A stretch of 64,000 nucleotides of DNA from Chaenocephalus aceratus. Taxonomy: Eukaryota; Chordata; Actinopteri; Perciformes; Channichthyidae. The notes under the pieces were generated by a model. That model had not been told where the DNA came from, did no database searches, and saw nothing but the letters and a program-made list of their open reading frames with translations. Shown here piece after piece: positions 1 through 12,832 of the stretch; the stretch's first letter is position 1, and each line of letters begins with the position of its first letter. Where the stretch lies: the NCBI GenBank assembly GCA_023974075.1, contig CM043788.1:19826496-19890495 (forward strand). The letters are read 5' to 3'. The position numbers and the translations under genes were made by a program.

Positions 1-161
1 ACGAGTAGAGTAAAAAGTGCTTTATGTTGCAGAACATTTAAAGTTCTACTCTAGTAGAACAAGTAGAAAAAAATACACATACTCAAGTAAAGTGCAAATA
101 TATCAAAGTACTACTTAAGTACGGTACTTGAGTCAATGTACATTGTCACTTCCCACCACTG
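1..161. mobile_element. right end of a hAT-type transposon, cut by the window edge
   Basis: The stretch is rich in ACTTAAGTAC-like words (for example around 111-130) and ends in TTCCCACCACTG at 150-161. This matches the terminus CAGTGGTGGAAAGTAA in inverse, followed by ACTCAAGTAC repeats, which I know from a very common fish hAT family. The other end lies outside the window, so neither the length nor the 8-bp target duplication can be checked. No coding sequence is seen in it. Confidence 0.55.
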
Positions 162-416
162 GGTAGGACTAGTTTAGTTATGGTCGTCGGACGCTCGCTT
201 TAGGCTGAAACAGGTGTAGTTTAATTTATGAATCATGGCCTGTGTAGCTTTATGTCTTGGGGTGGCGAGATGTGACGGGGGGTGGGGGGGAGAAGAAGGG
301 AGTGATGGACAGCTAGAGGGAGGGGAAGAGAGAAGGGGGGAGGTGGAGGGAGGGGTATAGTGCAGCAGAAACTTCCCATGCTGGCCTCCCAGTGTGGCTA
401 CGTAATGAGGGCAAGA

Positions 417-475
<59 letters not shown>

Positions 476-1525
476 GGCTGAGCATGGCCCCACGGCTGAT
501 TAGCGGCACACAAAGGCCCCAAACAGAAGTAGCAGAGGATACACAATGGGAGCAGGGCCTCAAGGCGTGGTTTACTTCTGCCCTGAGGGAGGGGGCGAGT
601 GAGGCAGAGAGACAGTGAGAGAAGGGGAGAGAGAGAGGGTCCCACTGAGCTGGATGGGCAATCAAAAAGGGGGGAGGGTGATGGTAAGAGGACAGGGTTC
701 GATGGGGTTAGAAAAGTGACAGAAGCAGAGAGGAGTTTTGTTTTTGTCTTTATAAAGACGTGCTCCTACACAGTTCTGTTTCCAGCGTCAGGAAACCAGA
801 GGAACGAGTCAGCGTCAATCCACCTGTTCTGAAGCACATTTAAAAGCATATTAAACATAATGATAATACAAATGTGGGAAACACACCAAAGATGCAATAC
901 AGTCTGATGGATGCAGTTAATTTGGAAGAACAATGTTGTTTCTTGTTATTTCTACAGTATAGAAAACGTAGCATATCTCCGTCTTAGCCATTGCACACAC
1001 TTCACCACAACCCCCCCAAAGAAAAATGAAAGAAAAAGCTGTAGACATGAATGTAACATGGTGTGAAGAGCCAAATTAAATTCATGAACATGAAATGCCA
1101 GAGGCTGTAATGCCACGCCAACATTTACCAGGGTTACCGGTGCTTCTTTTGATTATGTAATCCTGTTTTGCACAGTCTTTGCTTTAAAATCGACAACATA
1201 CACTATTATTCACACTGTGTGAGTGTTTTCATCTGGAGTGCTGACCCCATCTACTTTGAGGCAGAGAACATGATAGACAGAGACTGTCGGAACATATTTT
1301 ATTCCATAATCATTCCTCATTGGCAGAGAAGAGAATATAAAGGAATATGTGGATAGCGTGGAGTGACGTTGACATGGTGTTTCAGCACAATTACACTCCA
1401 AAGACAGGTATTTCACCTTTTTGAAATATTGAGACAGATATTCAGCAATAATCTCCACACAAAATAAGTGCATTTCGTGGGGTGTGTTCATAACTGATAT
1501 ATAGTATTCTTTCTTCAAGGTGCAT
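162..1525. other. non-coding stretch with a (CA)28 array
   Basis: A purine-rich tract (270-360), a pure (CA)n array at 419-474 and GA-rich sequence (600-720) are seen. The frames crossing the array are low-complexity artefacts. A short acceptor-like site (pyrimidines then CAG at 783-785) precedes 58 bases open in all three frames, too short to call. Nothing else recognisable. Confidence 0.6.
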
Positions 1526-1640
1526 GACAGCAGGGGTGAACAGAACCTCAGAACATTACTTAAGTACAATTTTAAGGTACGTGTAGGCTTTTGCACTTGT
1601 ATGCTAATTGTTCACATTTATGTGGCCACACTGGTTACTT
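1526..1640. mobile_element. decayed hAT terminus fragment
   Basis: ACTTAAGTACAATTTTAAGG (1557-1576) and the neighbouring GGTACGTG resemble the subterminal ACTTAAGTAC repeats of the hAT family seen at 1-161. No clean terminal inverted repeat or target duplication is visible, so this is a degenerate fragment. Confidence 0.4.
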
Positions 1641-3348
1641 TTATTACTTTGAACACCGGCTTTCAACAAGGATAATAAAAAACACAAATGGGCCAAAGCA
1701 CATTCAAATGAAAAACTTTATTATCCCTGGTTGTCAAAAGCACTCCGTTCCCAACACTTTTTAGTGTCCCCATTTTGTTGTGTTTTAAGCTTCTTGCACC
1801 GTTTAATTTAATTGAATCATTTTGCATTTGCAGCGTTTCATTTAGGGTTTTTAGCCTTGCGCCTGTTTTGCCTTTTTTAGGTTTTCTTAATGCCCCACAC
1901 ATGTTGTCAAGTTGGTGAAGATGTTTCTTCATTTAAATGTGTTTTGGGACCTTTGTGTTGTTATGTTTGCCACCTATTTAAAAGTACAGCACGTTTCTCC
2001 TAATGGAAGTGTTGGGCCATTCTAGCGCATTTGCATGGGTCGGCCACCGTATGTATTGCTACTTTAAACAGATCTGAACATGGGAAAAGGATGGATTTCA
2101 ACTTGATGAGAAGCATTTTCACACATGAATCCTTATAATAAGTTAATTTTGTGGAGGTTGTAAAGCCTAAAATATATTGTCATTAAAGAACAACACCGAG
2201 CTCAATATGAGTAAAGCAGCATCTCTAAGCAGGAAAGCACAGATATGATGAACAGGAGTGTAGCCAGAGACTCGACATTTTTCAAATAATGATTGTTTGA
2301 GTTATTGCTACATGATATATGTTGAGCGCTTTAAAATCATCCCAGCGGCTCTTTGCATAGAATACTATCTATATTTCTACAGAGAATGAATATTATATGG
2401 CAACGACTAATGAACACGGCCTTCTTTTCACAGAGGAGCCACGGCTGCTGTAATCTCCGCTGTTCAATTAGCTGCAGTGACCGGGACGCCACCTACACTT
2501 CATTACCAGGGAGGGGAAGGTATGGAATTAACCTCTGTCTGCGTTCTTCTTCCCTTCCTTCTATCTCTCTATCCGACTGTTTCTTCCTTCCTTGAGAAAT
2601 ATCAAAGCAGCAAAAAAATGAAACTATTCCAAATGAGTTCCTGTGTATCAGTTAAAACATGATTTCCTCTTATTTTAGATTCTGATATATTTAAGGAGAG
2701 CAACAGAGGGAAAGAAGTGGGGGGGTGGGGGTATAAATCCACAAAGACAATTTAGCTTTTCCAGCCTCCTTTCCTGTTTTTCCAATTAGTTAATGCTATT
2801 TAAGAACACTAGAGCTGACACACACACACACACACACACACACCCACACACACACACACACACACACGGTCCTCTGCAATGGAGAGCTCCTGAAATAAGT
2901 CACGCAGTAATTGTATTTGATAAATCATAAAGGGAGCCCATCAGAGGAAAGCTAGCTGTAATAAAATGATAAAATAGACAATTATGAAAAAATCCCTGGC
3001 CTTTAATTTGCTAAACACACACTCTGGAGAGGCCATTTAAAGCCAGAGCGATTTGATGAGATGCTCAACATGGTACTGCCCTCCTCTTCGACACTCCTCT
3101 GAGATGGTTGTCACATATGGCAGAACACTATAGATGGTTAATATCTCCTCACATTTTCTGGATTTCGTCCAGCAGATAGATCCTCCTCCTTTGCTCAAAT
3201 GTCAGCTCTATGGGTTTTAGATACTTTTAAAGTTACTCTCACTTTTTGGCTTGGATTCTTTCCCGAAGAAAATCTTTTTGCCCATATAAAATTATTCTGA
3301 CCGATGATGGTTCAAAACTTGGGCTGTTTCTGTACTTTCTTGCTCGAC
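1641..3348. other. non-coding, AT-rich; one imperfect (CA)n array
   Basis: No supported gene. (CA)n with a CCC interruption lies at 2819-2868. Around 2434-2520 a pyrimidine-rich acceptor-like site leads into 90 bases of GC-balanced sequence with an AATTAG core. Around 2870-3060 there is ATTA/TAAT-rich, non-repetitive sequence. Both have the look of conserved non-coding DNA, but this cannot be shown without alignment. Confidence 0.4.
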
Positions 3349-3417
3349 TTAAAGGACAGCTATCATGCTATATTTGAACAATATATTGTAGGGCCATACC
3401 TATATAAAGTATATAAC

Positions 3418-3872
3418 TATTTATAAAACGGACAAGTCAAATCAAGCAATCTGATTGGTTCTTAGCCGTGATATACTGAGCGTATACCACGGGTAGAATT
3501 GTAAGTTACTTTTCACAACAAGTCAGTATCCCTCCGCGCCTGAGAAAAAAAGTATACAGTTGGGCTGAAAAGCAAACTGCCTGCAGTTTGCTTTTCAAAC
3601 TGGAACAAGAAAGCAGCGGAGAAGTAACGGGGCAGAAACCCTCCTTTGTACACAGCGGTCCAGACATAGACATCAAACGGCAAAACATATTCAGTGTGCA
3701 GTTCCTTTGGCATTAGGGCAGGGATATCTAGATACTTTCCAAGGTTTGACATCATGAATTGTGCTACTTTTAAAGCAAGCAACGATGTTTTCAAATCTGT
3801 AATCAAAGAGGTCCGCAAAAGCGCTATCGACCAATCAGATTGCTTGATTTGACTTGTCAGTTTTATAAATAT
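3418..3872. mobile_element. MITE with about 40-bp inverted ends, ISL2EU/IS4EU-like
   Basis: Left end TTTATAAAACGGACAAGTCA (from about 3420) is the inverse of the right end TGACTTGTCAGTTTTATAAA (3851-3870), and the match continues inward through CAAGCAATCTGATTGGT, about 40 bp in all. The inner words GCCGTGATATAC and GTATACCACGGG recall fish ISL2EU/IS4EU (PIF/Harbinger-related) repeats, from memory. A 14-bp perfect hairpin (GAAAAGCAAACTGC, inverse after 2 bases) sits near 3568-3597. The minus strand is open for 101 codons (3818-3513) but is not a protein I recognise. Confidence 0.6.
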
Positions 3873-4550
3873 ATTTTAATTTCTTCCGTTACGAAACAAA
3901 CTTACAAAGCATAAGATGGAAACATTTAAGATTAACTTTGACCTCCGGGGGGGTCTTACTATGGAGGAGTGGATTGAGCAGTGCCTATATCTCCAGAAAA
4001 AAAGCACCTAAACGACGACATGCAGAGCTACGAGAAGAGCAGGTAGACCAACTGGAAAAGTACCACCATTCAAAAGCTTTCTGATGGGGTCTTGAAACAA
4101 AGCAGAGAAATTATGACCGTTAGTGGCCACAGGTACGAAAGCTCTCTCCAGAGCTACTGGAAGCCAAATCTCGGGGACCGGAGAAAGTGGAGCAATATTC
4201 TCGCCACGCCAAGCAACAGCCTAGAACAACCTCAACCTATACAAGTAACCACGTAAGCCATGCTACTGATGCTGCACAGGTTTTCAGTGGCTGCACAATA
4301 AACGGCAACATACAAATGAATGTAAATAAATAGCCAAATAATGGATCAACGCTCTCTGTCTAATATGTTCGCTAGCTGTTAGTGTTGTTGCATAGCAACC
4401 ACCTCACACTATGTTTCGTGCAGAAGGCAATGGAGGGACTATTTTATTTTGAACGTCATTATTTACCAATAAAAACTATTTAAATTAGAGTGTGTATTTT
4501 TCTTTCATATTGCCACACTTGGTAACCGTTTTATAAAAGCAATAGCAAAA
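3873..4550. other. unassigned sequence inside the nested TE block
   Basis: Non-repetitive sequence between the MITE and the Tc1 derivative. It holds the short palindrome GTTGCATAGCAAC (4387-4399), which fits an RFX X-box. It may be a further piece of the MITE's parent element, since TTTTATAAAAGCAATAGC near 4530 echoes the MITE end. No gene seen. Confidence 0.35.
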
Positions 4551-5196
4551 CACCTCACAGGTGTGGCATATCAAGATGCTGATTAGACAGCATGATTATT
4601 GCACAGGTGTGCCTTAGGCTGGCCACAATAAAAGGCCACTCTGAAACGTGCAGTTTTGCTTTATTGGGGGGGTCTGGGGGGGTCCGAAAACCAGTCAGTA
4701 TCTGGTGTGAGTGGTAGGGTTAGGGATAGAGTAATGTTGTGAATCGAGTAGCCCGTGGTGGTGGTGGGGTTATGGTATGGGCAGGCGTATGTTATGGATG
4801 ACGAACACAGGCCACTCGATTCACAACATTACCCTATCCCTAACCCTAACCCTACCCCTCACACCAGATACTGACTGGTTTTCGGACCCCCCCAGACCCC
4901 CCCCAATAAAGCAAAAATGCACGTTTCAGAGTGGCCTTTTATTGTGGCCAGCCTAAGGCACACCTGTGCAATAATCATGCTGTCTAATCAGCATCTTGAT
5001 ATGCCACACCTGTGAGGTGGGATGGATTATCTCGGCAAAGGAGAAGTGCTCACTATCACAGATTTTTTCAGATTTGTGAACATATTTGAGAGAAATGGTT
5101 ATTTTGTGTATATAGAAAATGTTTTAGATCTTTGAGTTCATCTCATGAAAAATGGGAGCAAAAACAAAAGTGTTGCGTTTATATTTTTGTTCAGTG
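4551..5196 (+). mobile_element. folded-back Tc1/mariner derivative with about 200-bp inverted arms
   Basis: Bases 4551-4752 are the near-perfect inverse of 4811-5019. Both arms are the 3' end of a well-known fish Tc1-like transposon, with the segment just after the transposase stop and the subterminal words CACCTCACAGGTGTGGCATA and GCACAGGTGTGCCTTAGGC. Only the right side continues to the true terminus, with GTTGCGTTTATA and TTTTTGTTCAGTG followed by TA at 5197. The left side lacks the terminus. The loop holds 78 bases of transposase. The arms include a CCCTAACCCTAACCC run that is part of the element, not telomere. Confidence 0.85.
4733..4810 (+). pseudogene. Tc1-like transposase fragment (26 codons)
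   Basis: In frame 4733 the sequence reads NVVNRVARGGGGVMVWAG and continues VCYG, then TGA at 4799-4801. GGGGVMVWAG is the strongly conserved block between the catalytic acidic residues of Tc1-like DDE transposases. The frame is cut on both sides by the inverted arms and carries a stop, so it is a dead remnant. Confidence 0.8.
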
Positions 5197-5549
5197 TATA
5201 TATGATCATATGGAGTCATTATTCATTTGTTTTAAAGCTCAATAAATAACAAAGAAGACCTTTGACCGGCACACATTTTTTTTGTCCGGAAGATTTAAAC
5301 TTTAACGGACATGTTGACCGGCGGAAAAAAAATCTAACTGAAACTCTGCCGCACGGTCCCCTCGTTCCTTGGAAGAGGCGGAGAGGTGGGTGTTAGGTGG
5401 GTGTCATCTACTGGTGGACTACCGGAGAGAATTACAGTGCTTGCCTCGACGGGGAGGGATTGCATTTAATTACAGCAGCAGGAGGTGCAAACGCTTGCCT
5501 CGGGGAGGGAGAAAAAGAGCCACAGCGGAGAATAAACAGAAGGGCAACC
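5197..5549. other. unassigned repeat-like sequence inside the TTAA element
   Basis: A TTGACCGGC / GTCCGG-rich piece (5264-5330) followed by a GC-rich 5340-5549 segment. Short frames are open here in two phases, but they show no domain and run into the flanking TTAA element. Probably another inserted repeat. Confidence 0.3.
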
Positions 5550-5931
5550 ATGGCAACCATGCGCGGGAAGTCTTCTTCGCTGCTTTTGTGGCAGACTACA
5601 GCGCCACTTACAGGCCTGGTATATGTACTACAGCGTCTCCAGCGCTTTCGAGCAGCAATGGCTGGCCGTGGCCCAACTTCTCATTCCCCTGATAGGTGGA
5701 GAGTTGGCCATATAGGCGGAGCTCCTCGTTCCTGACGTCAGAGAATTTTCACATCTGTATCAGTCTGTATCAGATCCGTTGCAGCCCCGTTTTTAGAGAT
5801 TTGGGTATGGAGGAAAAGAGAGAGGGTTGTGTTTTCTGACACTTGGTGAGTTCCCTGACACACCAGGGGGGACACATATTCATGTATAAAAGATGTACAA
5901 AAGTGCATTTTGCATGATAGGTCCCCTTTAA

Positions 5932-7367
<1,436 letters not shown>

Positions 7368-7457
7368 GTGTCACATGCAGCCAGCAGGAGAGTAAAGAGT
7401 AGCAGTAAAGAGACGAGAGTAAAAGAGCTCGCTGTCAGAAGTGAGAGCCATTTCTAG
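7368..7457 (+). CDS. candidate terminal exon (29 codons), gene unknown
   Basis: A textbook acceptor (a long C/T tract ending CCTGCAG at 7361-7367) leads into a frame of 29 codons that ends in TAG at 7455-7457. An AATAAA signal follows at 7694-7699. The encoded tail is basic and serine-rich (RRVKSSSKETRVKE). I do not recognise it and find no upstream exon. Chance or a non-coding RNA exon remains quite possible. Confidence 0.22.
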   Translation: MSHAASRRVKSSSKETRVKELAVRSESHF

Positions 7458-7849
7458 GTGAAGCACTGAATTAAAGTGAATCAAGCTGAACTGATCTGAA
7501 CTGGAATGGCCTGAGCTGAACTGAAAGGAAAGCTTCAGCTTGACAGGACTCTGGGGAAAAAAAGGTTCAGGCCGAAAAAACCTTGAAATGATACAGATTA
7601 AACCCTTCTATCATTGATGCCTGTTGTTTCCTGGGGGGGTTCCTTTATATATTTATACTGCTGTTCTCTCTTATGTTATGTTGTAGGACATGAAATAAAC
7701 CAAAAATAAGTTCGACTCATTGAGATCTTTTTTATTTGAGTACAATTTATCACAGAATATGAATTTACATTAAAGTTGTCACTCTCTTCTCAGAGAGTTT
7801 GTTTTCGTTGTCTAAATAACTCATGGAGGGATCATAATGGAATACAAAT

Positions 7850-8245
7850 TTTAAAAGGGTTACTCACACCAAAACTAAAAACACATGTTTCCTCATACCT
7901 GTAGTGCTTTTTATGAATCTAAATTGTTTTGGTGTGAGGTGCAGAGATTTGGAGGTATCTTTTCCTCTTCAATATAATGAAATGACCTGAACTGGAATGC
8001 CTCTTCCCATAAATCATGAGCAGTGATCCACAGACTTCGTTGTAAGCAGTTTCATGTATGAACTATTTTCTCTCTACAACATCAGCAACAATATCAATGC
8101 AAAGAAGGCAGAGTGCATATTTACATGGACGAGAAACTGTCCGGCGCTGGTTACATCTCAGCTGAAGAAGACGCCATCTTGTTTACATTTTGCCCTCTTT
8201 CTCTGCTCCAGAAATACTATTTCTATTCCAACTTTATGTTGTTAG
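7850..8245. repeat. interspersed fish repeat, unclassified
   Basis: Wording such as CTCATACCTGTAGTGCTTTT and TTGTTTTGGTGTGAG matches, from memory, a dispersed element common in fish genomes that starts with AAAGGG. The ends are not sharp here and no coding sequence is present. Confidence 0.35.
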
Positions 8246-8715
8246 AAGTTTGGGGAAATCAAGCACTTCCTCGCTTCATCTTCTTAATGTAGCTTTTGTC
8301 TGTGATGATCAGTTAGATGGTTGGTTTTTTCAACATCTTTGAGGATGTTGACATATGTCAACCAGAATTTAGGTATTATAATATTGATATGTAAACCTGC
8401 TTGAAGTGTTCCCAATTATTGGAACCTCATAGATGCTTCAACATGTATTTGTATAATAATATGCCATTTTTTATTGTAAAAAACCAGTATGATAATGTGC
8501 AGATATGTATCACCTCAATCTGGAACTTGGCCAAAGTGAGTGGCCAAATAAATAAATAAATAGATGTTATTGCATATTTTGTTTGAATATCGTTAATATA
8601 AAAATGATACTTGCTGTAAGTCTATGTCACACAGTGGGATTTCTAACACAAGTGTTTTGAATAGCTGTTTCTGAGGTTACTGAAGTTGTGTGTGTGTCTA
8701 AAGTCCATAGCTACA

Positions 8716-9250
8716 TTAAAGGGGACCTATTATGCAAATTCCACTACATCATGTCTTTTATTGATAAACATGTGTCCCCTCTGTGTAAATTGATTCTGAA
8801 AGTTTCAGGAAAAAAGATTCTCTCTCTTTTTGTCCTGATCCATTTATATAAAAACCTGTCTGAAAATGAGCTGATCAGATTTTGGCCACTTTATGATGTC
8901 ATTTTTGACATATTTGTGTAACCATTAGCCAATAACCAACCAAGGTAACCCCCCCCCCCCCCCCACACACACACACACACCTTATCACCTGAATCTCCTC
9001 CTAGAGTACCATTGTGTTCTTTTTAACCAAATCTCTCTCAGAGGGGCGTGGGGAGTGGCTCCTTATTTTCATCTAAAGTAACAGACAGAGAATCAGCACT
9101 TTTGAAACAGGGCTGAAACAGAGGGGTTTATGGGATGCTACAATGCATGATCTGTTTGGTGTTTGGAGCCAAACACTTCAGAGACATGTTTTGTATATAT
9201 CTGAGACCTATAATATATTGATGAAAAACAGCATAATAGGGGACCTTTAA
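8716..9250 (+). mobile_element. TTAA-flanked MITE, subfamily 2
   Basis: TTAA at 8716-8719 and 9247-9250 bound an about 535-bp element with inverted ends AAAGGGGACCTATTATGC and GCATAATAGGGGACCTTT. The interior matches the reverse-oriented copy at 25812-26321 throughout, but shares only its termini with the subfamily at 31003-31525. A poly-C run joined to (AC)n lies inside at 8949-8981. There is no transposase frame; mobilisation would depend on a piggyBac-like or Kolobok-like enzyme elsewhere. Confidence 0.8.
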
Positions 9251-9343
9251 AACGTTTGTTCTTTGTCTATACAGCCCTGCATTAAAGAAAGAAGAAATGC
9301 CTTCAGTTAAAGCCATTATGGAATCTGACAGCATGTCTCTGTT

Positions 9344-9834
9344 CAACACACTCTCACTCCCTAAGCGTCCAATAGCGACGTTTGGTCAGTGTCCGTGGCG
9401 TCCAATTGTGACGCTCCTAGGCTCCTTCAGCGTCATAAAGGGACGCAAATAGCTTTCAACTGATTGCAATGTATTCCCATCTGCGTCGGGATTTGACGCT
9501 CATGGAAGCACGGCATTCGTTTATGCCGGCTGCCCTTAAAGGCAATGTGAGCATTCATTCCCATTGGATAATGGAGAATTTTAAGTACTCCTCTTACTGT
9601 CGATTGATTTTACAGTGATATCTGCACTACTCATCGACTAAAAAACACCAGATTATCCTTGTTAATTACACAACATTGATTGGTTTAAATTGTGTGCAAT
9701 GCTTTTGTATTTTTCCCCTTCGATTCGGAGAAACAAATATGTTTTCTGAGTAAAGGATGGCAGAAGACACTACACTACCCAGAATCCCCAGCTATCGTTT
9801 GGCCTACACCATGTGCTCTGTTTGACAAACCCCG
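9344..9834 (+). repeat. left long terminal inverted repeat
   Basis: Inverse of 12833-13141. The two arms agree except that this one carries about 185 extra bases (about 9562-9749) between ATTCCCA and GAGTAAAGG. The inner part contains ACTACACTACCCAGAATCCC (9769-9788), close to the ZNF143/Staf consensus. Confidence 0.8.
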
Positions 9835-10684
9835 TTTTTTTCACCATTCATTCCGATGGCTGGCGTCTATGTCACGTGATCTTCAAATTTCTCCCTGCAG
9901 AAAAAGAAAACATGGCCGAAATTCGTTTTATTCTCGTGGAAAATGTCTATTTTAAAGTTAGTTTGGCCATTAAAATGCGTTTTGATGTCATTTGATGCGA
10001 GAAATATGAGTTGTTATTTCTGATTATGTGTGCAGTGGATGTACATGATCTTTAGTTTGCTAGTTATTACGAAGATTACTTCAGGAAATCGCGACGTTTT
10101 CATTGTTACCAAGGTGGTTGCTAGGGACGCTGCTATCGATATTATTTCTGTTATGTTGTGTAACTGTTTAATGGTGTTATCTGTATTGCTACCCCCTTCC
10201 CCGTCAATGTATAGTGTTGGTCCACAGCCTAAACATATTAGTTTAACAAAATCCGCATCTAAAGATAGCCTACGTTATTTCCCCCCTGTGCAATTCCAGT
10301 CTCACATCTCAGAGCACATCGTCATTAACAAATACCGGAAACAGACCAAAATAATAATAATAATACCTTATTCCGAGTGTGCTTGCTTTTCTCTTTGAAA
10401 GTCATCACATAACGGCATTGTAATACACGGTTCAGCTGCATTACATATTACATATCTGCCGTAATTCTGTATTTATAGAGCCCTGATGAGAAGACAAACA
10501 TGAGGAACTGAAAACGTGACGTGGATCATAAATATATCAGCCATTAAACAACATCTTACATTTCTTTTCACACAATACGTCTCCTTGCAGTATCAACACT
10601 AATTCGGCTCACTTTTATATTTGATCCAATTGGTAGATAGGCTGTATTTACACCATAAAGGTGCACAGATGATATAAAGGGACA

Positions 10685-11731
10685 CCTGGGGGGTATACTG
10701 CGAAGCAGGATTTTCGCTTAGCCGGCTAAATTCAGGGCAAACTCCGGCTTTCCGGTCATCCGAAGCTGGTTCTCTTTTTAGCAGGCTAGATCTCCATGGT
10801 AATATATGCTAAGCAGCTAACCTGGTCGGGAGCAGGTTAGGTTGCAGGCTAAGAGCTCAACTCAGTGAAAGCACTGCCTGCTGACCAATCAGAGCTCAGT
10901 GTGCGGAGTTTAAAGCGATCAAGTCATATTACAGGAGAAAGGAAATGCAGAAAAGCTGCCGTCGCAGGAAAGACGGCCGGCAAAAATCACCGACTGTGTG
11001 AACGTGAACATTAATAGAATATCACCTCCATCTTCAGAGCAATCTGACTATTATAACATTAGCGTTAAGAAAGCTTACTTAAATATCGGTCACAACATAA
11101 GTAACCGGATCAGAGTACATTAAGTACAGTCCGCAGCATATCACTTCATAATGTATCATATATCTCCTTATCTGAGTCAGCTGAGCCGTATCTGGCCGTG
11201 CAACACTCACAGCGTCACAGACTGTATGCAGAAGTATTATTTTAAGCAACACATTAAGTTGACGAAACACTCGAGACAAATGTAATTAAAGTCAGATCGT
11301 GTTTTAGACGGGGCAGTGATATCATAAACCTGTTATGTACGCATTCAAACACTTTTTCTGTTCCAGCTGTATTCACCTTGCAGGTGCAGCTATGTGGCTT
11401 TTATCCTGGATAAAGTGTTTAAGTCATGGATGTTTAAAGTTTAACTTCTTCATTTTTGACTAGTATTAAAGTTCACTTTTCATTCAGGAAGTATGACGCT
11501 GCGCTGTCAGTACGCTTCTCCATGTTTGTGATTGGTCGAATGCTCCAGATACCACCCCTCTCATGTGAACGCGCACCTAACTAGATAGGACACGGCTGGC
11601 TTGAGCGATCCACTTGATAACCAGCGTCGTAGTACAGTTTAGCGAGAGCGCGTATGTTTTGGATTAGGCCAACCGGCTAACTCAAACATATCCAGGTTAG
11701 GTTGAACCAGGTTCGTAGCATAGGCCCCTGG
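10685..11731. mobile_element. nested element with short imperfect inverted ends
   Basis: Left end CCTGGGGGGTATACTGCGAA and right end (inverse) CCAGGGGCCTATGCTACGAA are imperfect inverted repeats. TTAGCCGG recurs further in on both sides. About 1.05 kb long, with no transposase frame and no clear target duplication, so the superfamily is not assigned. It interrupts the interior of the 9344-13141 element and is therefore younger. Confidence 0.55.
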
Positions 11732-12239
11732 TGGTTAAAGCATGTTATTGAATTTCAATATTTTTATTATTAGATATTAATACGATCCCTATAAAGTATA
11801 TTCATTACTCGTTATTCTCTACTAATTGTTAATTAAAGACTGTATGTAATGACTATTTTGCACATCCCTTTCAAGATTTGAAGATTTTCTAAGGTTTATT
11901 GACATATCATATAGGCCTACACAACTGTGGTGTAGTTCTGCACTGAATGAAAAACTTGGGTTGCAGGTTCCTCAATAGTGCATTACAAGACATCTATCAA
12001 TATTTGTGCATGCCTCCAGCAATGTTAACTATGTTGAAGCACTTATTTTAACTGATATTATACATAATGTATTACACTCCTATAAGATGTATGTAGATAT
12101 TTCATCTCCGGCCTTGTCAGGTATTGAACAATCAATAAATAAAGAACACAGAATTGTTGAATATAAAACACAGAATTTATGTGATTATACTAAATGATTT
12201 TCAAATAAACACAACTGCATATTTAACTGTTACACATGC

Positions 12240-12295
12240 TGATGTAACGCAAATGTTCCAACTTGGGATCAATAAAGTATATCTTATCTTAAGCT
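12240..12295 (+). repeat. LINE 3'-tail-like fragment
   Basis: TTGGGATCAATAAAGTATAT followed by CTTATCTTA resembles the 3' ends of fish LINEs, which finish with an AATAAAGTA motif and short ATCT repeats. Only the tail is visible. Confidence 0.35.
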
Positions 12296-12832
12296 GATCG
12301 ATGGCTACTGCCATATTTGCAAAATGTGCCTCTGAACCTTGACAAGTGCATGTTTCAGGCTTATCAATTAATGTAATGTAATGTTATCACAGGGGTCACA
12401 CACATAAGACCAGCTGTTAAATAAAGCTTTTCTGACCTTAGCTGGCATGTGGGTATATATATTAATACTGCCCATAATGGGCACAAGCAATTTTCACCCA
12501 TTTATTAATTATATGTTTTAAATGTGAGTGTTTCCTGTCCCCTAAACCTCCAGGGATGTACACAGTTTAATACTGGCAACTTCTTATTATGGGAAATACG
12601 AAAACGTCTTTTAAAACTGCAACTCCCAGTAGAGACGTGCCATAGAGAACATGTTGCGAAACAGAATAGCCAGCAAGTGTAGTTCCGGGGACGGGGTGGG
12701 GGAGGGAGGACGCGGTGGACCCGTTCAAATCCAGTTTTGGACAGTCTGCCGTGGTTCCATCCCATTTCAAGTGCTGTTCGAGAATCGGCTTAACCCTCGG
12801 AGCACACTCTCCAATCACAGAGCTTGAGGACT

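Larger units (their letters stand above)
3349..5931 (-). mobile_element. TTAA-flanked (piggyBac-like) element, split by nested insertions
   Basis: The element begins with TTAA at 3349 and ends with TTAA at 5928-5931. The termini read AAAGGACAGCTATCATGC and its inverse GCATGATAGGTCCCCTTT. The outer parts (3349-3410 and about 5550-5931) match, in reverse orientation, the uninterrupted copy at 31003-31525. The middle is foreign and holds a MITE (3418-3872) and a folded Tc1 derivative (4551-5196). A TTAA target is used by piggyBac and Kolobok elements; no transposase remains, so the superfamily is inferred from target and termini only. Confidence 0.7.

Noticed and set aside
786..843. Terminal-exon-like patch after TTTCCAG
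   Set aside because: All three phases are open for this short length, there is no nearby poly(A) signal and nothing upstream to join.
4720..4860. Telomere-like CCCTAACCCTAACCC run
   Set aside because: It lies within the arms of the folded Tc1 element, is only about two units long, and is mirrored because the arms are inverted; not an interstitial telomere.
5369..5735. Two overlapping + strand frames of about 110 codons
   Set aside because: They run across a repeat boundary into the TTAA element; no domain, and the matching part of the intact copy at 31003-31525 is not open in the same way.
10030..10398. 122-codon open frame
   Set aside because: It lies inside the long-TIR transposon, has no domain, and its start is not supported; chance frame in AT-rich DNA.
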